Source: Bacillota bacterium (GTDB lineage Bacteria; Bacillota; Sulfobacillia; Sulfobacillales; Sulfobacillaceae). From it: a stretch of DNA of 64,000 bases. The DNA is taken from assembly GCA_021841025.1 (NCBI GenBank), contig JAKBWA010000062.1:40787-104786 (forward strand), in the 5' to 3' direction. A model generated the notes under the pieces. It saw only the letters and a list, made by a program, of their open reading frames with translations, was not told the origin of the DNA and did no database searches. Position 1 is the stretch's first letter, and every line of letters begins with the position of its first letter. Below are positions 26,362-34,148 of the stretch, in pieces. A program made the translations under genes and the position numbers.

Positions 26362-27546
26362 ATGGCCACGACAACTTCCGGCATCCAAGAGGCGGAAAAT
26401 CTGTCCGAGGTCGTGAATGGACTGCGTAATTTATTTGAAGATCCGGATTTTCAGGCTGTGGCGGAAATTAAGAAATTGTCGGGTAAACCAGTAGTGGGAC
26501 ACTTTCCCGTGTATAGCCCCACCGAGTTGATTTACGCGGCAGGGATCCATCCCATAGGAGTAGTGGGAGCCGGCAACCAAATCGAAATTGCCCATGCGGA
26601 TTCAAGATTTCAGTCCTTTGTTTGTTCCGTCATTAAGAGTACGCTCGAACTTGGATTTACGGATCGACTCCAAAATTTTGAAGGCATGCTTTTCCATTCT
26701 ATCTGCGATCCGGCCCGCAATCTGGCCAGCGTGTTTAAAAGGAATTTTCCCGATCAGTGGATTGAATACATTCATTTTCCTCAAAACATGCTCACAGAAG
26801 GCAGTCTCGACTATCTCGAAAGTGAGTACCGACGCATTCTCATGAGACTGGAAGAACTATCCGGAAAAAAAGTCCCCAACGAGGATGTCAATGAAGCAAT
26901 CGGCAAGTATAACCGGGCCCGGCGACTAATGCGGGATCTCTACCAATTTCGCCGTGAACACCCTGACATCTTGACGACTAAAGAGCTTTACACGCTGGTG
27001 CGCGCCGGTCATATTCTCAGTATCGACGATCATATTGAGCTTTTGGAAAAAGCCAAGATTCTCGTGAATAAAAAGACGCCGCATTCGCGTGATCATATCA
27101 AAGTGATTCTCGTGGGGTCATTTTGTGAGCAGCCACCGCTAGATTTGATATTTTCCATGGAAGAAGCCGGCATGGACGTGTTGGATGATGATTTTCTCTT
27201 AGGGCGTCGATGGTTCACGGAGGATGTTCCAGAGAACGGGGACGGAATCCGGAATTTGGCTGAGTCATACCGGGACAGATCAGTAATGGCCGCCGTCAAG
27301 CATGATTCCCGCCGCCAAAAAGGCGAGGAATTGGTGGAACGGGTACGAAAGTTTGAAGCCGATGCCGTCATTGTTTCCGTGGCTAAATTCTGCGAACCCG
27401 GACTTTTCGACTACGCACTCTACCGTAAAGCCTTGATAGAAGCGGGGATCCCTCACCTCTTTGTGGAATTTGAGGAGAAAATGTGGCTATTTGACAAAAT
27501 TCAGACGGAAATCGAAACATTCGTGGAGTCTTTGCTCTTGGACTAA
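26362..27546 (+). CDS. bcrC: Benzoyl-CoA reductase subunit C (class I)
   Basis: A 394-residue protein of the HgdB/2-hydroxyacyl-CoA dehydratase D-component family. Cluster-binding or active-site cysteines are visible in SICDPARN, VGSFCEQPPLDLIF and VAKFCEPGLFDYALYRKAL. With BcrB it forms the substrate-reducing half of ATP-dependent benzoyl-CoA reductase, which dearomatises benzoyl-CoA to cyclohexadiene carbonyl-CoA at a [4Fe-4S] cluster. The length matches known BcrC (about 385). The paralogous BcrB and two activase subunits follow. Confidence 0.87.
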   Translation: MATTTSGIQEAENLSEVVNGLRNLFEDPDFQAVAEIKKLSGKPVVGHFPVYSPTELIYAAGIHPIGVVGAGNQIEIAHADSRFQSFVCSVIKSTLELGFTDRLQNFEGMLFHSICDPARNLASVFKRNFPDQWIEYIHFPQNMLTEGSLDYLESEYRRILMRLEELSGKKVPNEDVNEAIGKYNRARRLMRDLYQFRREHPDILTTKELYTLVRAGHILSIDDHIELLEKAKILVNKKTPHSRDHIKVILVGSFCEQPPLDLIFSMEEAGMDVLDDDFLLGRRWFTEDVPENGDGIRNLAESYRDRSVMAAVKHDSRRQKGEELVERVRKFEADAVIVSVAKFCEPGLFDYALYRKALIEAGIPHLFVEFEEKMWLFDKIQTEIETFVESLLLD

Positions 27547-27599
27547 GTGAAAAGGTGAAGTAGTGCCGACAAATGTGAAGCGAGAAGGAGGACAGAAGG

Positions 27600-28892
27600 A
27601 TGGCAAATTCAGTCAAAGAATCCCAGGAACCCAAAAGCTACTATCAGGGGGGCTTGCATCTGTTGCAAAAGGAATTGATGACGGAGTATTTTGACCAAAT
27701 GACCCGCGCGGCTGAAGGGGCGGGACCACCTGCTGTGTATCTGCTGATTAGCGGAAATCCCGTTGAATTGATCCGCGCATTCGATTTGCTCCCGGTGTTT
27801 CCGGAAATCAATGCCCTGCAAATTGCCGTCAAACACCAGTCATTACCCTTTATTCAGAAAGCCGAAGAAGTGGGGTATTCGACGGACAACTGTGCCTATG
27901 TCAAGGCTGACGTCGGGTTATGGTACCAAGGCGGGCAGGCTCCCATGGCAAAAGTGCCCAAACCAGATTTGCTCTTGACCAATTATGTCGGCTGCAATGT
28001 CTACCTCCATTGGTGGGAACATTTAAGGGACTTGTCCCACGCCCCCATTTTTGATATTGACATTCCGTTCATTCGCACAGCGGACGGAGAACCCCGCGAG
28101 GAGGATATTACCTATGTGGTACGGCAACTCGAGGAACTAATTCCGGTGTTCGAGAACATCTCGGGGAAGAAATTTGACCCGGACAAACTTGCCCAAGTGA
28201 TGGAATACTCGAAAGAAACCGGTGAGTTGTGGGCTCAGATTAAGCGTATGACAGTCAACCGTCCAAGCCCCTTTGATGCCTATTTTGATGCCGTTACCAT
28301 GATGGGGCCGCTTTATACCTTACGCGGAACGATAGAGGGCCGGGATTTCTTTCGCGAAGTGCTGAAAATGGTGGAAGAGACTAGACGTCAAGGACAGGGG
28401 CCGCTGCCGGAAGAAAAATTTCGTTTAGTGGTGGAGGGGCCGCCGCCTTGGCCGAATCTGAGAATCTTTCGGGACATGTTTGCCAGATGGGGTGCCGTGT
28501 TTGTCGCGTCCAGCTATTCTACTGTCGGCGGTCTGTGGGAATTTGGATTTAGCCACGACCCCTCGGACCCCTTGCGAAGCGTAGCTATGCACATGCTGAA
28601 GTGGAATTTAACCAACCGCAATTTTCTTCAACGCTATCAGCAACTAAAGAGTTATGTCGATGAATGGGGAGCAGACGGACTAGTGATTCATTCTGTGAAG
28701 AGTTGCCGGTTGTTTTCCGCAGGCCAGGGAGATATGCGCGAATATTTTGCCCGTCAGGTGGGCGTACCGACTCTGCTCGTGGAGTCGGACTTGGAAGATC
28801 CGCGTTATTTTTCCAAGGCCCAGATGCGCACCCGCATCGACGCCTTCATGGAATCTCTGGAACACCATAAGTTGGTGGGATCCGGCAGATGA
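27600..28892 (+). CDS. bcrB: Benzoyl-CoA reductase subunit B (class I)
   Basis: A 430-residue HgdB-family protein, the partner of BcrC. Features include TNYVGCNVYLHWWEHLRDL, DIDIPF, the insert GRDFFREVLKMVEETRRQ and the C-terminal VIHSVKSCRLFSAGQGDMRE with GVPTLLVESDLEDPRYFS, which contributes to the benzoyl-CoA pocket and cluster. The length matches known BcrB (about 435). AGAAGGAGG precedes the ATG. It supports a complete Thauera/Azoarcus-type enzyme, not a simple 2-hydroxyacyl-CoA dehydratase, because of the dch-oah-had context. Confidence 0.87.
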   Translation: MANSVKESQEPKSYYQGGLHLLQKELMTEYFDQMTRAAEGAGPPAVYLLISGNPVELIRAFDLLPVFPEINALQIAVKHQSLPFIQKAEEVGYSTDNCAYVKADVGLWYQGGQAPMAKVPKPDLLLTNYVGCNVYLHWWEHLRDLSHAPIFDIDIPFIRTADGEPREEDITYVVRQLEELIPVFENISGKKFDPDKLAQVMEYSKETGELWAQIKRMTVNRPSPFDAYFDAVTMMGPLYTLRGTIEGRDFFREVLKMVEETRRQGQGPLPEEKFRLVVEGPPPWPNLRIFRDMFARWGAVFVASSYSTVGGLWEFGFSHDPSDPLRSVAMHMLKWNLTNRNFLQRYQQLKSYVDEWGADGLVIHSVKSCRLFSAGQGDMREYFARQVGVPTLLVESDLEDPRYFSKAQMRTRIDAFMESLEHHKLVGSGR

Positions 28893-28939
28893 CACGAAGA
28901 GGCCAAGGAAAAGAAAGGGAAGGGAAGGAGGAAAATTTG

Positions 28940-29728
28940 ATGCGCTTCATGGCAGGAGTCGATGTCGGGTCAACGCAAACGAAGGCTGTTTTGGTGGATG
29001 AAGAGGCAAACATCATTTCCTCAACACTAGTGGATACCGGCAGCAACGTTGTCAGAGCGGCCGAGCAGGCGTTTGCTGAGGCGATGGTGCGGGCAGGTTT
29101 AGAGCGAAACGACATTGACTACATCATTGGGACGGGTTATGGGCGTTTTAATGTCACGTTCGGCAATGACCAAATCACAGAGATCAGTTGCCATGCCAAA
29201 GGAATTACTCACATGAATCCCAACGTGAGAACTGTCATCGATATTGGCGGTCAGGATGCCAAGGCGATTCACGTTGACGCAACGGGAGATGTTAAGGACT
29301 TTGTGATGAATGACAAATGTGCAGCAGGAACCGGAAGATTTCTCGGGAATTCTGCCGAAGTGTTGAACCTGGAACTTGATGAAATCGGGCCCAAATCATT
29401 AGAGGCCACAAATCCGGTGCGTTTGAGCACGGTGTGTACGGTCTTTGTGGAGTCCGATATCATGTCTCATCTGGCGTTGGGACGCAGTGTCGAGAATATC
29501 TTAGGTGGCGTGCACCGTGCCGTGGCAGCCCGGGTCGTGGCCTTGGCACGCCGCGTCGGGATCGAAGAAATTGTGGCGCTAACAGGAGGCGTGGCCCGTA
29601 ATGTTGGGATGGTCCATGCTTTGGAAGAACATCTTGGGGTCAAAATTTTTGTCGCACCTAACGCACATTTTATTGGTGCTTTGGGTGCCGCGTTGTTTGC
29701 CCGGGAGAGAGCTCTGGCGCTAAAGTGA
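28940..29728 (+). CDS. bcrD: Benzoyl-CoA reductase ATPase subunit D
   Basis: A 262-residue ASKHA-fold activase. Visible are GVDVGSTQTKAVLVDEEANI, GTGYGR, the ATP-binding VIDIGGQDAKAI, the cluster Cys in MNDKCAAGTGRFL and the second in STVCTVFVESDI, ending in LTGGVARNVGMV. It hydrolyses ATP to lower the potential of a bridging [4Fe-4S] cluster and pushes electrons to BcrBC. GGAAGGAGG precedes ATG 28940; an overlapping ATG at 28889 is a less likely start. Confidence 0.85.
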   Translation: MRFMAGVDVGSTQTKAVLVDEEANIISSTLVDTGSNVVRAAEQAFAEAMVRAGLERNDIDYIIGTGYGRFNVTFGNDQITEISCHAKGITHMNPNVRTVIDIGGQDAKAIHVDATGDVKDFVMNDKCAAGTGRFLGNSAEVLNLELDEIGPKSLEATNPVRLSTVCTVFVESDIMSHLALGRSVENILGGVHRAVAARVVALARRVGIEEIVALTGGVARNVGMVHALEEHLGVKIFVAPNAHFIGALGAALFARERALALK

Positions 29729-29789
29729 AGACCTTGCGGCAATGACATCCGAAGCGGAAGAGGTATTTGGGAAAAGGGGGAGAGGCACG

Positions 29790-30581
29790 ATGCTGTGTTT
29801 GGGTCTTGACATGGGGTCAAGGTATACCAAGGCGGTGATTATGGATCAAACCGGAGAGATTCTGGGTTCCACAGTTTTGCGAACCCGGCCGCCATTTGAA
29901 GGAATTGCCAAAGAGGCTATGGGAATGGCTTTGGAAATGGCCTCCTTGAAAGAAGGTGATTTAGATTACGTGGCGACGACCGGATTTGCCAGGTTTTCCG
30001 TTCCTTTTCGCCAAATTCAAATTACTGATTTAACCTGTGCGGCTCGGGGAGTCATTATGCTGTTTCCTCAGACCCGGACGGTACTCGATATTGGTTTTCA
30101 AAGCACACGAACGATTAGGATTTTGCCAAATGGGCATGTCAAAGAATTCAAAACGAACGATAAATGCGCCGCAGGCGCCGGCGGATTCGTGGAACGCAGT
30201 GCTCGTTACCTTGAGGTGAATTTGGAAGAAGTCGGTTCTTTGTCCATGCAAGCCTCCAATCCCGTGTCGATTAGCAGCGTGTGTGCGGTATTGGCGGAAT
30301 CCGAGATTATCAACCATGTGAGCGACAACCGTCAGGTGCCAGATATCTTAAGAGGTGTGCACAATTCGTTGGCGACGAGAGCCTTAGGACTTATGCGCCG
30401 GATTGGCGTGGAATCGGAGCTAACCATGGTGGGGGGCATTGCCTTGCAGGCGGGAATGGTCGAAGAAGTCGAGAAGGTATTCAAAATGAAGGTCAACGTG
30501 CCTCCCGCACCACAGCTTGTGGCGGCTATAGGGGCGGCACGACTGGGTCTTAACCGTTTAATGGCCAAGCAAGCCGGGTGA
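29790..30581 (+). CDS. bcrA: Benzoyl-CoA reductase ATPase subunit A
   Basis: A 263-residue second ASKHA subunit: LGLDMGSRYTKAVIMD, NDKCAAGAGGFVERSA and SSVCAVLAESEIINHV (the two cluster Cys), and MVGGIALQAGMVEEV. The usual DIGGQDxK motif is altered to DIGFQSTRTI, as expected for the non-identical BcrA-type partner. Class I reductases need one of each kind. It is much shorter than Thauera BcrA (about 438), so more like the Azoarcus BzdP/Q layout. AAGGGGGAGAGG precedes ATG 29790. Confidence 0.82.
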   Translation: MLCLGLDMGSRYTKAVIMDQTGEILGSTVLRTRPPFEGIAKEAMGMALEMASLKEGDLDYVATTGFARFSVPFRQIQITDLTCAARGVIMLFPQTRTVLDIGFQSTRTIRILPNGHVKEFKTNDKCAAGAGGFVERSARYLEVNLEEVGSLSMQASNPVSISSVCAVLAESEIINHVSDNRQVPDILRGVHNSLATRALGLMRRIGVESELTMVGGIALQAGMVEEVEKVFKMKVNVPPAPQLVAAIGAARLGLNRLMAKQAG

Positions 30582-30623
30582 ACCGAGGGGAAAAACCTGG
30601 GAGAGGAGAAAGGAGGGAGTCCT

Positions 30624-30866
30624 ATGGCCTATGTCATTGCTGAGCCTTGTATTGATGTGAAAGATGCGTCTTGTATGGAAGTTTGCCCGGTGGATTGTAT
30701 TGCCACGACTGACGAAGCTAGCCAATATTATATTGATCCCGACACCTGTATAGACTGTGGAGCCTGTGTTCCTGAATGCCCGGTTCAGGCCATTTTCGAG
30801 TTGTCAGAACTCCCTAGGGAGTGGGAAGCCTTCATCCAAATAAATGCGGATTTTTTTAGAAGATAG
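30624..30866 (+). CDS. Ferredoxin, 7Fe/8Fe type
   Basis: An 80-residue ferredoxin. The first cluster motif has the spaced pattern C-x7-C-x3-CP (CIDVKDASCMEVCP), like seven-iron ferredoxins; the second is CIDCGACVPECP. It ends the bcr series, 42 bases after bcrA with AAAGGAGGG, and is the obvious electron donor to the reductase. Reduced ferredoxin could come from the 2-oxoacid oxidoreductases at 47.6-52.8 kb. Confidence 0.9.
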   Translation: MAYVIAEPCIDVKDASCMEVCPVDCIATTDEASQYYIDPDTCIDCGACVPECPVQAIFELSELPREWEAFIQINADFFRR

Positions 30867-31091
30867 GGCATTGGTGAAAACTCAAGATATCCTTGCTTAA
30901 ATTGGTGGTCTGGGCTGGGGTTCTCATCACGCCCTGGCCACAAAACATACAGTGGCATGATCTGGAAAAGTGTACTCGACCGTTATTCCATGGATAAGCC
31001 GATCATTCCCGTGTCTTGATCATATGGCGAAAGGTCGCTTTATTATCCGCCACTCGATCTAAGGCGTCGGCAAAAGTCGCGTCGTTGGCAA

Positions 31092-31933
31092 CTAATAGCG
31101 CGTGGCACAGTCCCAGGCTCGCTTTTTTGTCAAAGTTTTGGCTAACTTAGGATGGTACGGGTTCAGAAAAATAGTATGATCGAGAGCTCGACGAGCGGCC
31201 AACGGCAGAGAGAATCCGGTGAGGAATTCACACCCAAGCGCTGACATCTGACCTTCGCGATATCGATGAGCCACACAATTTAAAGCGTCGGCCCCAATGG
31301 CTGCACCGTCATGCTGTACCGGAGTTTCCGCGTCCGGATAGACTTGGCGCAACACTCCTATCGCCCGGTCAACGAGATCACGTGGAGAGGGCTGATTCAT
31401 TTGCCGGGGTTGTGTCCATGAGCGATAATATCCTTGCTTATACTCAATATCGGGTGCCTCCCATGCCCACCGAAGGTGCTCGACGGTTATGCGGATGCAA
31501 GGAAATCCCCATGGATCATGGAGGACAATGTGGTCGACATCCACCGCGTGCGCCAGCACATAATGATCGGCTCCCTTTTCACCGCGGGTGTACGGATTAT
31601 ACGGCAAGAGTCCCAACGAAAGGGGACCCAGTATGACAGGGCCATCGCGCATTGCTGCGAGCAACCCCGGTATTGGGTCGTGGTTACGGGTCAATTGGGC
31701 GGTTTCTTGTACGGCGTATCCCCAACGCCCAGAACGCCCGAGTGATACCCACATCGGGGGTCGATAAGCTAAAGAAAAGCGCATCCCTCGCCTCAACCCA
31801 CCAAGCCCCGACGCCCATCGGTTAACACCTCGATGGTGCCGGGAGATATTGCGTGGCCTGTGGAGGCCAACAACATGGGGGCCGAGTGCTCGTAGCAATA
31901 TGCGGATTTCCCTATATAGACCGGAAGATTCAT
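31092..31933 (-). pseudogene. BtrH N-terminal-like (C39-type fold) protein, frameshifted
   Basis: The start ATG 31933 frame encodes YCYEHSAPMLLASTGHAISP and then PGTIEVLTDGRRGLVG before a TGA near 31795. The neighbouring frame carries on smoothly with LRRGMRFSLAYRPP, AMRDGPVILGPLSLGLLPYN and HYVLAHAVDVDHIVLHDPWG. Together they match the BtrH_N family, a papain/C39-like fold with Cys and His residues known from butirosin biosynthesis. One base has been gained or lost around 31793-31808. This is either a real mutation or a sequencing error. The function here is unknown. Confidence 0.6.
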
Positions 31934-32213
31934 TCAAACTTCGCCTTTCATGAAGCGCGGTGTGGAGATTCCAAACGCATACCGACATCGTGCCCTTTTT
32001 AGATAGCCGAATCCGGAGACTCGTATTTTCGTTGTGAAGGTTAGGCACGCATTTATCGTGATCGTCGTTCTGACAACCCAAAGACCTGTGCCTCTTCCGT
32101 CTGGCCTTACACGCTTCCACAAGAGCCCGGTCTACTGTCGCCTGGAATACCCACAGGCGCCTGAAAGTGTTTGCCGATTAGGAGTGCCAGAACAGAAGAA
32201 TATGGTTAAAGCG
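31934..32213. other. Intergenic stretch
   Basis: Frames here are shadows of the frameshifted gene or unconvincing. No signal was recognised. Confidence 0.3.
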
Positions 32214-32636
32214 TCACTCACCCGTGTGGTTGCTCAACCTGGTGCGCTTATTTTGAATTTGATCATGAAGCTGTTGCCTGGGCAGGCAAAATCGACTGTG
32301 TTCGGCTTCTCCTACTAAGTCCAGATTATCGTAGGCTTTGATCTGAAAAGTGATTTTTTGTCGATCTATACCCACCACTACAGCCTCTGCCCAGACCACA
32401 AAACCCTCAGGGGTCATCTTCAGGTGTCTCAGATTCGCGGAAATTCCCACAGATATCCAGTCTTCCGGCATGATGGGCCGGATAGCATTGTCAGCGGCAA
32501 TTTCCATGAGATCCAGCAACATGGGAGTAGCCAAAACAGGTACGCCGTCATTGCCCAAAGATGCGGCGAGGTGTTTGGAACTCACAGTCCACTGAACCAT
32601 CCCTTTAAGACCGAGGACGGGTGAGAACAATGACAA
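32214..32636 (-). CDS. FlK-like hotdog thioesterase
   Basis: A 140-residue thioesterase of the fluoroacetyl-CoA thioesterase (FlK) family. SLGNDGVPVLATPMLLDLME holds the Thr and Glu of the catalytic triad, and VGISANLRHLKMTPEG the His. The start is TTG 32636, nine bases after AAGGAG. Family members usually act on general acyl-CoAs, and here it may clear dead-end aryl- or alicyclic-CoA esters. That is an inference from the neighbourhood. Confidence 0.78.
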   Translation of the reverse strand: MSLFSPVLGLKGMVQWTVSSKHLAASLGNDGVPVLATPMLLDLMEIAADNAIRPIMPEDWISVGISANLRHLKMTPEGFVVWAEAVVVGIDRQKITFQIKAYDNLDLVGEAEHSRFCLPRQQLHDQIQNKRTRLSNHTGE

Positions 32637-33005
32637 TGATAAAGACTCCTTCCGTTATCCGAAATGACATAACCTAACGTGCGAAATGGTCTTGAGTTGC
32701 GATGAGAACCAAAGTCCCATTTTATGGTAAGGCAAATCAGCCTAATAGACAACTGGCTAAGTTCGTTTAGCTCGGTGGTTCAATGGATGCTGATTGGCCT
32801 TTTGGCTCGAAAAACCCGATCGGTCGCTTCAAAGCAAAGAAGATATGGCGAGAAAAACTCAATACTGAGGGCGGGAGCGCGAAGTATCAAAAAGATGGGT
32901 ACTTAACAAAAAGGGATTGTCTGAAGAGCGAAGCTGACGAGCAACCATAAAAGTGCTTAGGTTTTTTAGCACCCTCGAGCTCAAACATGTTGAACCAACT
33001 TTAAT
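32637..33005. other. Intergenic stretch without a supported gene
   Basis: The stretch lies upstream of the FlK-like gene and downstream of the PaaX-like gene (both minus strand). No convincing frame or repeat was seen. Confidence 0.35.
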
Positions 33006-33830
33006 TCAAGAGAGCAGCAAGGCTTCTGCGAGATGATGTTCGATATACGCATTTGCTGAGTCATACCAGTGTTCATATAGATAGTGAAACAATGCTCTTG
33101 CCTTTGTGCGAGAGAAATTAGGAGGAACCAGAGCATGGGGCAAGCCGGGGTCAATGAACAAAAATTTTCGCCAGGCATGGACCAGAAGAATGCGATGGCG
33201 GAACGATTCAGCCTCAGAAAGATGAACAGAAGAGGGGGACCACTCGCGGATGAAATCACGATAACGCTGGTTCAAGAATTCAATCGGATATAAATGAGCT
33301 GCCCAACTCGCAGGATCCGGGGTCGCCAGGGCTCCATTCATGATCCATGCCATGCCTTCAAGATCAAACCGTCTTAGAATGTCTAGGGTTTCCTCATGAC
33401 GAACCAATGGTGTTGCCCATTGGTAAGGGCCTAAAGCAGCCCAGCCGACGAACGTCAGTTCTCGCATGAGTCGTCTGCGGATACTGGGAGCCAACGCTGG
33501 CACATTCAAGCCCAGTATCGTAAAGCCTCCGTCCCACGGTTCATCATCTTTTCGATAGATGCGTATCCGGGCCTGCATAAGGCGTTCGTAGCCCCGGGCT
33601 GTTAATCGGTAGAAGCTCTGGCGTCCCCGCCGTTCAGACATAAACCAGCCTTCGCGCGCTGTGCGCGACAAAGCGGCCCGTGCTGCCTCGGGGCCGATGT
33701 CCAGCGTTTGCAGCAAGGCCGTGGTACAAGCCAGAGGAATCGGGTCGGGGCGCTGCATAAAGGCATCCCCAAATAGCGTGAATAAGATCGAACGTGCACT
33801 CACGGGCAACCCTCCATCAAATTGCGCCAT
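33006..33830 (-). CDS. paaX: PaaX-family transcriptional regulator
   Basis: A 274-residue protein with the PaaX layout: a winged helix-turn-helix at the N-terminus (SARSILFTLFGDAF, AARAALSRTAREGWFMSERR, RLTARGYERLM) and the PaaX central and C-terminal domains. Known PaaX proteins repress phenylacetate genes and respond to phenylacetyl-CoA. A TATAAT on the minus strand (33851-33846) lies only 16 bases before the ATG and no ribosome binding site is visible, so the mRNA may be nearly leaderless. The target may be the divergent CoA ligase or the paaK operon. Confidence 0.82.
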   Translation of the reverse strand: MAQFDGGLPVSARSILFTLFGDAFMQRPDPIPLACTTALLQTLDIGPEAARAALSRTAREGWFMSERRGRQSFYRLTARGYERLMQARIRIYRKDDEPWDGGFTILGLNVPALAPSIRRRLMRELTFVGWAALGPYQWATPLVRHEETLDILRRFDLEGMAWIMNGALATPDPASWAAHLYPIEFLNQRYRDFIREWSPSSVHLSEAESFRHRILLVHAWRKFLFIDPGLPHALVPPNFSRTKARALFHYLYEHWYDSANAYIEHHLAEALLLS

Positions 33831-34087
33831 GGAAATTTTATGCTTATTATAACGCCAGTTGTCGCGGCAAGGAGCTGAGAAATTCGGGATGCAATCTAAA
33901 TCCAGAGGAAGTTTGGAAAATTACGGTAAGTTTTTGAGACAAAATCGAATAACAAGGTAGAGGGATTGTAACAACAGAATAGACAGTCGTTTGCACTAAT
34001 AAAGACAATTCAAATGGTTCTGTCGGTTATGTCGTAAGTGGATGAAACTAGGGTCAGTAAAACAAGGAATCCTTCGGGGCAACGACC

Positions 34088-34115
34088 GTTCTTAAGAACT
34101 GGATTTCTTAAGAAC
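34088..34115. promoter_or_regulatory. Tandem TTCTTAAGAA palindromes, candidate operator
   Basis: GTTCTTAAGAAC (34088-34099) and TTTCTTAAGAAC (34104-34115) are two 10-bp perfect palindromes whose centres are 16 bases apart. They lie between the paaX start and the divergent CoA-ligase gene, just upstream of its likely TTG start. Two adjacent copies point to a cooperative regulator site; which protein binds is unknown. Confidence 0.5.
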
Positions 34116-34148
34116 CGGAATAGGAAATCCCCAAGGGGAGGGAAAGAC

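Noticed and set aside
26362..30581. 2-hydroxyacyl-CoA dehydratase instead of benzoyl-CoA reductase
   Set aside because: Two different activase subunits are present, and dch, oah, had and a ferredoxin flank the genes; dehydratases use one activator and lack these partners.
31934..32120. N-terminal extension of the BtrH-like frame to 32120
   Set aside because: Residues encoded there do not resemble protein; the real N-terminus is in another frame beginning at 31933.
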